A stretch of 64,000 nt of DNA, taken from Variovorax sp. Root318D1. GTDB lineage: Bacteria > Pseudomonadota > Gammaproteobacteria > Burkholderiales > Burkholderiaceae_C. The stretch covers positions 5,602 to 69,601 of the forward strand of contig NZ_LMCQ01000001.1 in assembly GCF_001424835.1 (NCBI RefSeq), in the 5' to 3' direction. Below the pieces are notes generated by a model. That model was not told the origin of the DNA. It searched no databases and worked only from the letters and a program-made list of their open reading frames with translations. Positions 1-9,129 of this stretch are shown piece after piece. Both the position numbers and the translations under genes were made by a program. How positions within the stretch are numbered: the stretch's first letter is position 1; each line of letters starts with the position of its first letter.

Positions 1-2072
1 TTGCCATCACCGCCACCGGTGGTGGGCGAGACTCCAACATCCTCATACGCGGCAGCGAGATTACTGGCGGAAAGAACGTGAGTCTCGCGGCGGACAACAA
101 CGTCACACTCGAGGCGGCGGCGAACACCCAAGAGCAGAGCTCCACCAGCCACAGCAGCAACGCGAGCATCGGAGTGGGCTATAGCTTCGGACAGAGCAAC
201 GGCTTCACGATCGAGATCGCAGCCGGAAGTCAGAGCGGCCGGGACAACGGCACAGACGAAGCGTGGACCAACACCACCATCAGTGCCGGAGGGCGAGTCA
301 ACATCGCCAGCGGCGGCGACACGACGCTGCGAGGCGCGACGGTCTCGGGTGAGCGCGTGGAAGCCGACGTGGGCGGCAATCTACGCATCGAAACGTTGCA
401 AGACACCAGCACCTATCACAGCCAGAACAGCGGCGGAGGCTTCAACGCTACTCTTTGCGTCTGGTGGTGTGTTGGCGACAGCAGCGTCAGCGTGAATGCG
501 CACAACGTGCGCGGCGATGGCAACTTCGCCAGCGCTACACAGCAAAGCGGCATTTTTGCGGGAGATGGCGGTTTTGGCGTGACCGTAGCAGGCAACACCA
601 ACCTTGTAGGCGGCGTGATCAGCAGCACGGATGCTGCTGTGAATGGAGGCAAGAACAACTTTGCCACTGGAAGTTTGACGATGACTGATCTGCTGAATCA
701 GGACACGTTCCGGGGCAGTGGATACAGCGTGAGCGTCAGTTCCTCCGGAACGCCGAGCGCGGGCTTCGGGAACAGCCATGTGAATCAGAACAGCATCACT
801 CAGAGCGGGATCTCGGGCTTCGCCGGCAATGCGGGTGTTCGTACGGGAGTGGACAGCACCAATGCGCTGCACCAAACGAATTTCGATTGGGCGATGAGGG
901 ATGTGGGATCGCAGGTGCAACTGACGGCGCAGTTCGGCTCGCAGGCCGCAACAGCGTGGGGCAAGCATGCGGATGCCAAGTTCGAAGAAGCGATGAAGAA
1001 CGCCGATGAAGCCGGAATGGCCTGCTGGGGACCCGGTGGTACGTGCCGCGCGAGTGGACACATTCTTCTAGGTGCGGCAGTCGGTGGGATTGCTGGCGGC
1101 ATCGGGGCCGGAGTCGCAACGCAGGTGGTTCCAGAGGTTTACACCGCTTTGATTGAAGCAGGTATGCCTGCTCCTCTCGCTTCATTAGTGGTGCAACTTG
1201 GAGCGCTGGGCCTGGGGGCCGCTTCTGGAAGCGCAGCGGGCACAGCCGGTGCTTTCAACGAAGCCGCCAACAACTCGGCCGCTGGAGGCCTGCGATTGCT
1301 CATTCAGTCAGGGGGAGGCGTGGCGGCCCGTTTATGCCTCGCTTCGCCAGCGTGCGTTGATGCGGTGGGAATGGCTTTCCTCCTAGGCATCACTGCGACG
1401 GCTACGGTGACGCTGGGGGACATCAATTCGACAGTGTTTTCTGGAAGCGATGCGCTCGATCCCATCGACTCACAGCCAGGTAGTGGAGGGTACGGAGCAG
1501 GTCGGCAACCTGTACCTGGTGGACCGACGTACGTTCCGGTTCCTGGCCAAGCAAGTAAGGAATTTGGCCCGCCGCCCTTGGAGTCGCCGAGCGCATTGCA
1601 GACGTGGCTTGGCAACGTTCTTGAAGGCATGCCGCTCGATCAAGCCCAACAATGGGCGAGAGACTTCACAACGACGCTGCCGGCCGCTGAGCAGCAGAGC
1701 ATGGCCGGCCTCATTATGGCCAGCGTACAAGCCAACGCGGTGGCGGGAAGTCAGAGACAAAAGGATGTGACAACGGATCTTCGAAATCAATATCCTCTGG
1801 CATCCGTTCAAAATGAACAATATCTAAGAGATAAGAACGGAAATATAGTAATTGATCCGATCACCAATACGAGTCGTCGCATAGATCATGTCGTCATCCA
1901 AAACGGACAGGTTATCGATGTAGTAGAGACGACAAGTCTGACTGCAGATAAAATTAGACAGCTGCAACATGAGGCCGACACCAGAGCTGCAGGCGGCTTG
2001 TATGTTAGAGATCGCGATACAGGAAATTTGGTTTTGGTCCCCAATGTTTCTAGACTTGAACGGAGGCCGTGA
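1..2072 (+). CDS. C-terminal part of a CdiA/BcpA-like two-partner-secretion toxin (5' truncated)
   Basis: The reading frame is open from the left edge (codons begin at base 3), so only the last ~690 residues of what is probably a very large exoprotein are present; the GTG at 78 is internal. The first ~290 residues look like hemagglutinin FHA-2 repeats (SIGVGYSFGQSNGF, SGGDTTLRGA, QQSGIFAGDGGFGV). A Gly/Ala-rich hydrophobic stretch follows (HILLGAAVGGIAGGIGAGV) of the kind expected in a pretoxin domain, then a Pro/Gly linker and a ~100-residue tip. The tip contains RRIDHVVIQNGQVIDVVETT followed by SLTADK, a D...E.x.K arrangement typical of restriction-endonuclease-fold toxins. Downstream lie two small genes and a TpsB transporter, as in contact-dependent inhibition loci. 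Family assignment is confident; nuclease activity is inferred. Confidence 0.85.
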   Translation, partial: AITATGGGRDSNILIRGSEITGGKNVSLAADNNVTLEAAANTQEQSSTSHSSNASIGVGYSFGQSNGFTIEIAAGSQSGRDNGTDEAWTNTTISAGGRVNIASGGDTTLRGATVSGERVEADVGGNLRIETLQDTSTYHSQNSGGGFNATLCVWWCVGDSSVSVNAHNVRGDGNFASATQQSGIFAGDGGFGVTVAGNTNLVGGVISSTDAAVNGGKNNFATGSLTMTDLLNQDTFRGSGYSVSVSSSGTPSAGFGNSHVNQNSITQSGISGFAGNAGVRTGVDSTNALHQTNFDWAMRDVGSQVQLTAQFGSQAATAWGKHADAKFEEAMKNADEAGMACWGPGGTCRASGHILLGAAVGGIAGGIGAGVATQVVPEVYTALIEAGMPAPLASLVVQLGALGLGAASGSAAGTAGAFNEAANNSAAGGLRLLIQSGGGVAARLCLASPACVDAVGMAFLLGITATATVTLGDINSTVFSGSDALDPIDSQPGSGGYGAGRQPVPGGPTYVPVPGQASKEFGPPPLESPSALQTWLGNVLEGMPLDQAQQWARDFTTTLPAAEQQSMAGLIMASVQANAVAGSQRQKDVTTDLRNQYPLASVQNEQYLRDKNGNIVIDPITNTSRRIDHVVIQNGQVIDVVETTSLTADKIRQLQHEADTRAAGGLYVRDRDTGNLVLVPNVSRLERRP

Positions 2073-2458
2073 TGGCAAAAAGTAAAGCACCCCTTGAGTA
2101 CGCGGAGTTTTTGCTGAAATTCCCGGATTGGGTATTGGTAAGCGCCGGTCAATATGCCTTGGAATCAACCCCGGAATTAACAGAGCGCTCTCGCCGACGA
2201 CAGAAAGAAATTGTTGGAACGTTTCTGAAATTTCTACAGGACAACGAACTGGTGCGCAGCACACTTCACAACGATCCCTTAAATATCCCCGACAATTTCG
2301 TCATTTACTTGAAAGACGTCAAACCTGAAGGACTTAAGGTTTTTCGTGAGGGCTATTTGAAATGGCTGAGCAGTCTCGATCGGGATGTAAATTCTGATAC
2401 GTCGGATACGAAATTCCTGGCTAAAGCCTTGGCATCATTGCAGAAAAAGGCGCCGTAG
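2072..2458 (+). CDS. Probable immunity protein for the adjacent toxin
   Basis: This 128-residue protein is unrecognised by sequence. The ATG at 2072 is preferred over a GTG at 2069 because GGAGG (2062-2066) lies five bases before it and it overlaps the toxin stop (TGATG). The protein is charged and soluble, without signal peptide or membrane helix, as expected for a cytoplasmic immunity protein. Its place directly behind the toxin tip and its lower GC than the flanking genes fit a toxin/immunity module exchanged as a unit. The immunity role rests on position, not homology. Confidence 0.6.
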   Translation: MAKSKAPLEYAEFLLKFPDWVLVSAGQYALESTPELTERSRRRQKEIVGTFLKFLQDNELVRSTLHNDPLNIPDNFVIYLKDVKPEGLKVFREGYLKWLSSLDRDVNSDTSDTKFLAKALASLQKKAP

Positions 2459-2896
2459 ATGAGCATAGACGACGCAAGTTGGCATTCAAGTGGCAAAGGG
2501 TTCCCTGCCGATCTTCCTGCCAAACATGGCGCTACACACATTGGTATGTTTATCGCTTGGGCCGCATTTAACAACTTGCTAAGCAAAACCGTTGAAGATG
2601 TTTTTTCTGCGGAATTGATAGAGCTTCGCCACAAACAAATAACGCCAGGAGCCTTTGTCTGGAGGGCTATGGAGGGGAAGTTATCTGAATTTGATTTAAG
2701 TTCAGATGGCTTGGAGTTTTGCTGCAATTATTATAAAAATGGCTCTGTCAGTTTTCTTTCCGATTATGAAAACCTGGCAAGAAAATCTGGTGTGTCTGAT
2801 TATTGCCTGCCAGATGACTGGAGCACATATCAAGCCATTGCGGATATTGTCGATTTGCGGTATCTGGCTTGGCAGGCCGGAACGCGATTCCGATAG
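2459..2896 (+). CDS. Small DUF7832-like protein in the toxin locus
   Basis: This 145-residue protein starts at the base after the previous stop, so it is co-transcribed and probably translationally coupled. Its N-terminal motif (DDASWHSSGKGFPADLP, then GATHIGMFIAWA) resembles DUF7832 proteins, small proteins I recall near polymorphic toxins. No signal peptide or lipobox is visible, so it is not an obvious match to the small lipoprotein BcpO that sits between bcpI and bcpB in Burkholderia bcpAIOB loci. It could be a second or orphan immunity protein. GC is low, as in the preceding gene. Confidence 0.6.
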   Translation: MSIDDASWHSSGKGFPADLPAKHGATHIGMFIAWAAFNNLLSKTVEDVFSAELIELRHKQITPGAFVWRAMEGKLSEFDLSSDGLEFCCNYYKNGSVSFLSDYENLARKSGVSDYCLPDDWSTYQAIADIVDLRYLAWQAGTRFR

Positions 2897-2967
2897 AAAA
2901 CTACTACTAATTTTTTGCCTTTGCGCAACGTGGCGCATTCAATAAATAAGACGGCGAGGGAGAGAAC

Positions 2968-4704
2968 TTGAAAACGAATTCGCGTGCCATGCTGGCCGGC
3001 GTGCTATTGGGTGGTCCGCTGTTAGCTTCGGCCCAAGTTCCGAGTACGCCCCAGCCCTTCGTCGAACAGCAACGCCAGCAGGAACGCGAACGCGCCCTGC
3101 GCGAGCAGAACGAGCGCACGGTCGACCAGCGCCTGCAGGCGGCCCCGCCCGCACCCACCCAGCGCATCCCGGCCTCCGAAGCCCCGTGCTTTCGAATCGA
3201 CCGCGTGCTCTTGGTCGGCGAGCAATCTGAGGGCTTCCAGTGGGCGGTGTCTGATCTATCGGGCCCCGAAGGCGACGATGCGCCGATCGGTCGCTGCCTC
3301 GGCACCGCCGGTGTCAACGTGGTCCTCGCCCGCGCCCAGCAGGCCGTCATCGCGCGCGGCTTCGTCACCACCCGCGTGCTGGCCGCACCGCAGGACCTGT
3401 CCAGCGGCACCTTGACCCTGTCGCTGGTGCCCGGGCGCATCGCGGCCATCCGGACCACGCCCGATTCCTCGGCCACGCTGCTGGGCAGCGGCGCCTTGCT
3501 GGGTTCCGCCATTCCCGCGCGAGCCGGCGATCTCTTGAACCTGCGCGACATCGAGCAGGGCCTGGAGAACCTCAAGCGCGCCCCCACGGCCGAGGCCGAC
3601 ATCCAGATCGAGCCCTCGACCGCGGCCAACGCCCGGCCCGGCGACAGCGACCTGGTCGTCAAGTACGTCCAAGCCAAGAAGTGGCGCCTCACCCTGAGCC
3701 TGGACGACAGCGGCACCGAGGCCACGGGTCGCTACCAGGCCGGCGCCACGGTGTCGGTGGACAACCCCTTCGGGCTGAACGACCTGTTCTACGTCAGCGC
3801 CAACCACAACCTCAACGGCCATGTCTTCAGCGACCCGGCCAAGGGCACCGAAGGCCAGACGGTGCACTACTCGCTGCCCTACGGCTACTGGATGCTGGGC
3901 TTCACCGCCTCCAACAGCCAATACCACCAAAGCGTGGCGGGGCTGAGCCAGGACTATGTCTACGCGGGCAAGACCAACAACGCCGAGGTCAAGCTCTCGC
4001 GCCTGCTGTACCGAGACCAGCGCCGCAAGACCACGCTGGCGCTGAAGGGCTTCCGCAGGGAATCGCGCAACTTCGTGGACGACACCGAGGTCGAGGTGCA
4101 GCACCGGGTGGTGGGCGGCTGGGAGCTCGGGCTGAACCACAAGGAGTTCATCGGCGACGCGACGCTGGAAGGCACGCTGGCCTACAAGCACGGCACCGGC
4201 GCCTTCGGTGCCATCGCGGCGCCGGAGGAACAGTTCGGGGAAGGCACCTCGCGCCTGCGGCTGTACACGGCCGAGGTCAGCCTGAATGCGCCGTTCAAGC
4301 TGGGCGAGCAGAAGCTGCGCTACTCGGGGCTGATCCGCGCACAGTGGAACCGCACGCCGCTCACGCCACAGGACCGCTTCGCCATCGGCGGGCGCTACAC
4401 GGTGCGCGGCTTCGATGGCGAGACGAGTTTGATGGGGGAGCGCGGCTGGCTGATCCGCAACGACATCGGCTGGGCCATGGGGCCAAGCGGGGCAGAGCTC
4501 TATGTCGGGGCCGACTACGGGCATGTTGGTGGGCGTTCGACCGCGGACCTGCTGGGCCGCAATCTGGTAGGGGCGGTGATCGGCGTGCGGGGGCAGTGGA
4601 GCAAGCTCAGCTATGACTTCTTCATGGGGGCGCCGATCAGCAAGCCGGAGGGGTATCGCGCGGCCAAGACCACCTTCGGGTTCAATCTCAACGCAAGCTT
4701 CTGA
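2968..4704 (+). CDS. TpsB/ShlB-family outer-membrane transporter for the CdiA-like exoprotein
   Basis: This 578-residue protein exports the TpsA partner across the outer membrane. A TTG start at 2968 behind GAGGGAGA gives a clean signal peptide ending near LLASAQ. A Gln/Arg/Glu-rich helix follows, then a ShlB-type POTRA domain (about residues 70-160, beginning EAPCFRIDRVLLVG). The C-terminal two-thirds is a beta-barrel with the conserved loop motif YTVRGFDGETSL near residue 478, and the protein ends in a terminal Phe (FNLNASF). The length is typical. Gene order toxin / immunity / small ORF / transporter matches Burkholderia-type A-I-O-B loci. GC returns to the high level of the rest of the window here. 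Confidence 0.93.
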   Translation: MKTNSRAMLAGVLLGGPLLASAQVPSTPQPFVEQQRQQERERALREQNERTVDQRLQAAPPAPTQRIPASEAPCFRIDRVLLVGEQSEGFQWAVSDLSGPEGDDAPIGRCLGTAGVNVVLARAQQAVIARGFVTTRVLAAPQDLSSGTLTLSLVPGRIAAIRTTPDSSATLLGSGALLGSAIPARAGDLLNLRDIEQGLENLKRAPTAEADIQIEPSTAANARPGDSDLVVKYVQAKKWRLTLSLDDSGTEATGRYQAGATVSVDNPFGLNDLFYVSANHNLNGHVFSDPAKGTEGQTVHYSLPYGYWMLGFTASNSQYHQSVAGLSQDYVYAGKTNNAEVKLSRLLYRDQRRKTTLALKGFRRESRNFVDDTEVEVQHRVVGGWELGLNHKEFIGDATLEGTLAYKHGTGAFGAIAAPEEQFGEGTSRLRLYTAEVSLNAPFKLGEQKLRYSGLIRAQWNRTPLTPQDRFAIGGRYTVRGFDGETSLMGERGWLIRNDIGWAMGPSGAELYVGADYGHVGGRSTADLLGRNLVGAVIGVRGQWSKLSYDFFMGAPISKPEGYRAAKTTFGFNLNASF

Positions 4705-4719
4705 TCAGTTCCGAAGCTT
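4695..4719 (+). terminator. Weak hairpin overlapping the tpsB stop
   Basis: AAGCTTC (4695-4701) pairs with GAAGCTT (4713-4719), and the TGA stop lies in the loop. Only a short T run follows, so it is at best a weak terminator of the toxin operon. Confidence 0.3.
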
Positions 4720-4797
4720 TGCCGCCGACACGGTTTCGGGCAGCACAGGCCATGGCCCGGGACTTGCTCTCACCCTTCAGGGTTTCTCCCTAGGTCG

Positions 4798-4839
4798 CAT
4801 ACCCGCGCCGACATACGCAATATGGTTCACGCGGTATGT
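4798..4839. promoter_or_regulatory. Inverted-repeat region upstream of xdhA (candidate operator)
   Basis: CATACCCGCG (4798-4807) is nearly mirrored by CGCGGTATG (4830-4838), with an inner perfect pair ACATAC (4811-4816) and GTATGT (4834-4839). It lies about 70-110 bases before the xdhA start, where a LysR-type or other regulator could bind. No regulator can be assigned from sequence. Confidence 0.35.
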
Positions 4840-4906
4840 GGGCCGGGGCGCAACCGGCTAACGTCCGGGCATGGCCGGGAAAACGGCCGTCCACGAGCCA
4901 AAAAGC

Positions 4907-6550
4907 ATGAGCACAGAGCGCAACAACATCCAACCGGTCCGTTTCTTCCATCGCGGCAAGATCGTCGAGGTCAGCGGTGTCCATCCGACCCGCTCGGTGC
5001 TCGACTGGCTGCGCGAGGACGCGCACTGCACGGGCACCAAGGAAGGCTGCAACGAGGGTGACTGCGGCGCCTGCACGGTCGTGATCGGAGAGCTGGCCGA
5101 TGATGCCGGTGCACCCGGCGCCATCGGCGGATTGCAGCTTCAGACGGTCAACGCCTGCATCCAGTTTCTGCCGACCCTGCATGGCAAGGCGCTCTTCACG
5201 GTCGAGGACCTCAAGGACCAGTGCCCCGCCAACGCGCCCGCCGCCACCGAGGTGCAGGGACAGGACAAGCGCCCGCATCCCGTGCACCGCCTGCACCCGG
5301 TGCAGCAGGCCATGGTCGACTGCCATGGCTCGCAGTGCGGCTTCTGCACCCCGGGGTTCGTGATGTCGCTATGGTCGGCGTACGAGCACCACCAGGCCGA
5401 GGGCACCCAGCCCACGCGTCAGCAGCTGGCCGACGAGCTTTCGGGCAATTTGTGCCGCTGCACCGGCTACCGGCCGATTCTGGACGCGGGCCAGCGCATG
5501 TTCGACCTGCCCGCGGTGCGGCTCGATACGGAACCCGTGGTGGCGGCGCTCACGGCCTTGCGCGGCAGCGACGGTTTCGACTACGCCGCGCCGCTCGGCG
5601 CCCGCATCGACCATTTCCATGCCCCCAAGACGCTGGCGCAGCTTGCAGCGCTGCGCGAGCAGAAACCCGGTGCGCAACTGCTCTCGGGCTCGACCGACGT
5701 CGGCCTGTGGGTGAACAAGCAGTTCCGCGATCTGGGCGACATCATCTATGTCGGCGACGTGGCCGAGATGAAAACCATCGAAGTCCGCCAGAACGACACA
5801 GGCGGCGAGCTCTACATCGGCGCGGGCGCCTCGCTCGAATCGGCCTTCGGAGCCCTGGTGCAGCGCGTGCCCAGCCTCGAAGACGTGTGGCTGCGCTTTG
5901 CTTCGCCGCCCATCCGCCACGCCGGCACCATGGGCGGCAACGTGGCCAACGGCTCGCCCATCGGCGATTCGCCGCCGGTGCTGATGTCGCTCGACGCCGA
6001 GATTGAACTGCGCCGCGGCGACGCCGTGCGCCGCATGCCGCTGCCCGACTTCTACATCGACTACATGAAGAACCAGCTGCAGCCCGGCGAGTTCGTGCAG
6101 GGGCTGGCGGTTCCGCTCCTAGCGATGCGGCGCCAGGTTCGCGCCTACAAGATCAGCAAGCGTTTCGACTGCGACATCTCGGCACTGTGCGCCGGCTTTG
6201 CGATCGAACTGGAGCCCGGCAGCGATACCGTCAAGGCGGTGCGCCTCGCCTTCGGCGGCATGGCCGCCATCGTGAAGCGCGCAGCCAATGCCGAGGCCGC
6301 GCTCGTCGGCAAGGCATGGACTCAGGCCAGCGTGAACGCTGCCAGGCAGGCGCTTGCGCAAGACTTCCAGCCGCTGTCGGACATGCGCGCCTCGGCCGAC
6401 TACCGCCTTCAGGTGGCGCAGAACCTGATCCAGCGCCTCTGGCTCGAAACCCGCACCGAGGACGCGCTGTCCCTTGAAGAGACCAGCGTGTGGAGCGCGA
6501 TGCCGCATTCGACAACGATCAAGGCCGACAAGGCCGCGGAAGGGGTCTGA
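4907..6550 (+). CDS. xdhA: Xanthine dehydrogenase small subunit (2Fe-2S and FAD domains)
   Basis: This subunit passes electrons from the molybdenum subunit to FAD during oxidation of hypoxanthine and xanthine to urate. It is 547 residues from the ATG at 4907 (MSTERNNIQP). An ATG at 4871 adds 12 residues of weak character and lacks a clear ribosome site. The first 2Fe-2S cluster is GCNEGDCGAC near residue 46; the second uses SQCGFC (near 141) and NLCRC (near 182). The FAD domain follows with LLSGSTDVG (near 258) and GTMGGNVANGSPIGDS (near 340). The large subunit follows after two bases. No xdhC maturation gene is present nearby. Confidence 0.95.
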   Translation: MSTERNNIQPVRFFHRGKIVEVSGVHPTRSVLDWLREDAHCTGTKEGCNEGDCGACTVVIGELADDAGAPGAIGGLQLQTVNACIQFLPTLHGKALFTVEDLKDQCPANAPAATEVQGQDKRPHPVHRLHPVQQAMVDCHGSQCGFCTPGFVMSLWSAYEHHQAEGTQPTRQQLADELSGNLCRCTGYRPILDAGQRMFDLPAVRLDTEPVVAALTALRGSDGFDYAAPLGARIDHFHAPKTLAQLAALREQKPGAQLLSGSTDVGLWVNKQFRDLGDIIYVGDVAEMKTIEVRQNDTGGELYIGAGASLESAFGALVQRVPSLEDVWLRFASPPIRHAGTMGGNVANGSPIGDSPPVLMSLDAEIELRRGDAVRRMPLPDFYIDYMKNQLQPGEFVQGLAVPLLAMRRQVRAYKISKRFDCDISALCAGFAIELEPGSDTVKAVRLAFGGMAAIVKRAANAEAALVGKAWTQASVNAARQALAQDFQPLSDMRASADYRLQVAQNLIQRLWLETRTEDALSLEETSVWSAMPHSTTIKADKAAEGV

Positions 6551-6552
6551 CC

Positions 6553-9003
6553 ATGAACAAACCCATCGACGCTCGCCTGCTGCAGCCTTCCGAGGCCTTC
6601 GCCGACTACCTCAAGAACACCGCCGCCCGCATCGACCAGGGCGCTGAGACCCTGGCGCACGACCAGGGCGCGCGCGTGGGCATCAGCCGGCCGCACGAGT
6701 CGGCGCACCTGCACGTGGCCGGCGAAGCCACCTACATCGACGACATTCCTGAAATTGCCGGCACGCTGCATTGCGCGCTGGGCCTCTCGCCCGCGGCCAA
6801 CGGGCGCGTCACGGCGCTGTCGCTCGACGCGATCCGCGCCATGCCGGGCGTCGTGTCGGTGCTCACCGCCGACGACATTCCGGGCAGCAACGACTGCGGC
6901 TCGATCGTGCATGACGATCCGATCCTGCTTTCACTGAAGGATGGCGGCCAGATCCGCTACCTGGGCCAGCCGGTGTTCGCCGTGATCGCCGAAACGCGCG
7001 AGGCCGCGCGCCGTGCCGCTGCCAAGGCCAAGGACGCCATCGCCGTCGACGCGGAGCCGCCCGTGCTCACGCCGCAGGACGCGCATGCGCGCGGCCAGTA
7101 CGTGGTGCCGCCGATGCACATCGTGCGCAGCGGCGGCGCGGCCAACGAAGGCGACGAGGCCGCCGTGCGCGCCGCCATCGCCAAGGCGCCGCACCGCCAC
7201 AAGGCCACGCTCGATGTCGGTGGACAGGAGCAGTTTTATCTCGAAGGCCAGATCAGCTACGCCATTCCGAAGGAGGGCGGCGCGCTGCACATTCATTGCT
7301 CCACGCAGCACCCGAGCGAGATGCAGCACCTGGTGGCGCACGCGCTGCACCTGCAGTCGAACGAGGTGCACGTCGAATGCCGGCGTATGGGCGGCGGCTT
7401 CGGCGGCAAGGAGTCGCAGTCGGCGCTCTTTGCCTGCGTGGCCGCGGTGGCCGCCAGCAAGCTGCGCCGTCCGGTGAAGCTCAGGCTCGACCGCGACGAC
7501 GACTTCATGATCACCGGTCGCCGCCATTGCTTCTGGTACGAATACGAGGTGGGCTACGACGACGAAGGCCGCATCCTCGGCGCCGAGATCGTCATGGTCT
7601 CGCGCGCCGGCCACTCGGCCGACTTGTCGGGCCCAGTGATGACCCGGGCACTGTGCCACTTCGACAATGCCTACTGGCTGCCCAACGTAGCCATGCACGG
7701 CTACTCGGGCAAGACCAACACGCAGAGCAACACGGCCTTCCGCGGCTTTGGCGGCCCGCAGGGCGCCATCGCCATCGAGAACATCATGGACTCGGTGGCG
7801 CGCACACTGGGCCGCGATCCGCTCGACGTGCGGCGCATCAACTTCTACGGCAAGGCCGAAAACAACGTCACGCCGTACCGTCAGACCGTGACCGACAACA
7901 TCGTCCACGAACTGGTGGCCGAACTCGAAGCCAGCAGCGACTACCGCGCGCGGCGCGAAGAGATCGCCGCCTTCAACGCGAAGAGCACGGTGCTCAAGCG
8001 TGGCCTGGCACTGGCGCCGCTCAAGTTCGGCATCTCGTTCAACGTGAAGCATTTCAACCAGGCTGGCGCGCTGGTTCACGTGTACACCGACGGCTCGATC
8101 CTGGTGAACCACGGTGGAACCGAGATGGGGCAAGGCCTCAACACCAAGGTGGCGCAGGTGGTTGCGCATGAGCTGGGCGTGAGCTTCGAGCGCGTGCGCG
8201 TCACCGCGACCGACACGACCAAGGTGGCGAACACCTCGGCCACGGCCGCGTCGACCGGCGCCGACCTGAACGGCAAGGCCGCGCAGGATGCCGCACGCCA
8301 GATCCGCGAGCGCCTGGCCGAAAGCGCGGCCGAGCGCCACGGCGGCAAGGCGAGCGAGGTGCGCTTTGCCAACGACAAGGTCGAGGTCAACGGCCGCTCG
8401 CTGGCCTTCAGCACCGTGGTGGGCGAGGCCTACCTCGACCGCAAGCAGCTGTGGTCCGACGGCTTCTACGCCACGCCCGGCCTCAGCTGGGACAAGGACA
8501 AGATGCAGGGCCGGCCGTTCTACTACTACGCCTATGGCGCGGCGGTGAGCGAGGTGATCGTCGACACGCTCACCGGCGAATGGAAGCTCTTGCGCGCCGA
8601 CATCCTGCACGACGCGGGCAAGTCGCTGAACCCGGCCGTGGACATCGGTCAGGTCGAGGGCGCCTTCATCCAGGGCATGGGCTGGCTCACGACCGAGGAG
8701 CTGGTGTGGCATCCGAAAAGCGGCATGCTCACCACGCACGCCCCCAGCACCTACAAGATCCCGACCGCCAACGATTGCCCGCCGGTGTTCAACGTGCGCC
8801 TGTTCGAAGGTCAGAACTTCGAGGACTCGATCCACCGCAGCAAGGCCGTCGGCGAGCCGCCGCTCCTGCTGCCGTTCTCGGTGTTCTTCGCGATCCGCGA
8901 CGCGGTGTCGGCGGTCGGCGGCCACAGGGTCGATCCACCGCTCCAGGCACCGGCCACGAGCGAATCGATTCTTCGCGCGATCACCGCCGTCCAGTCTGCA
9001 TAG
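6553..9003 (+). CDS. xdhB: Xanthine dehydrogenase large (molybdopterin-binding) subunit
   Basis: This is the molybdenum-cofactor catalytic subunit of XdhAB, 816 residues. The ATG at 6553 (MNKPIDARLL) is chosen because it follows the xdhA stop directly; an in-frame ATG at 6490 lies inside xdhA. Cofactor and substrate motifs are intact: GGGFGGKESQS near 279, FRGFGGPQGA near 396, GGTEMGQGLNTK near 520, and the catalytic Glu in AVGEPPLLLPFS near 766. An N-terminal extension of ~40 residues precedes the first family block (GISRPHESAHLHVAGEA). It forms an operon with xdhA. Confidence 0.95.
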   Translation: MNKPIDARLLQPSEAFADYLKNTAARIDQGAETLAHDQGARVGISRPHESAHLHVAGEATYIDDIPEIAGTLHCALGLSPAANGRVTALSLDAIRAMPGVVSVLTADDIPGSNDCGSIVHDDPILLSLKDGGQIRYLGQPVFAVIAETREAARRAAAKAKDAIAVDAEPPVLTPQDAHARGQYVVPPMHIVRSGGAANEGDEAAVRAAIAKAPHRHKATLDVGGQEQFYLEGQISYAIPKEGGALHIHCSTQHPSEMQHLVAHALHLQSNEVHVECRRMGGGFGGKESQSALFACVAAVAASKLRRPVKLRLDRDDDFMITGRRHCFWYEYEVGYDDEGRILGAEIVMVSRAGHSADLSGPVMTRALCHFDNAYWLPNVAMHGYSGKTNTQSNTAFRGFGGPQGAIAIENIMDSVARTLGRDPLDVRRINFYGKAENNVTPYRQTVTDNIVHELVAELEASSDYRARREEIAAFNAKSTVLKRGLALAPLKFGISFNVKHFNQAGALVHVYTDGSILVNHGGTEMGQGLNTKVAQVVAHELGVSFERVRVTATDTTKVANTSATAASTGADLNGKAAQDAARQIRERLAESAAERHGGKASEVRFANDKVEVNGRSLAFSTVVGEAYLDRKQLWSDGFYATPGLSWDKDKMQGRPFYYYAYGAAVSEVIVDTLTGEWKLLRADILHDAGKSLNPAVDIGQVEGAFIQGMGWLTTEELVWHPKSGMLTTHAPSTYKIPTANDCPPVFNVRLFEGQNFEDSIHRSKAVGEPPLLLPFSVFFAIRDAVSAVGGHRVDPPLQAPATSESILRAITAVQSA

Positions 9004-9012
9004 CCACTCGTA

Positions 9013-9035
9013 GACTTTGGCGCATGTCCAAAGTC
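9013..9035. promoter_or_regulatory. Perfect inverted repeat between xdhB and the LysR gene
   Basis: GACTTTGG (9013-9020) and CCAAAGTC (9028-9035) form perfect 8-base arms around a 7-base spacer. No T run follows, so an operator for the downstream regulator gene, or an RNA processing hairpin, is more likely than a terminator. Confidence 0.4.
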
Positions 9036-9129
9036 CTCCCAATGCCCCACGTCCTGATCCCCTTCGCGAAACACCGCGGAACCGGCTTCGCCGCGCCGGG
9101 GTTGCGGCCCGCTGCCGTAGGGGAATGCC

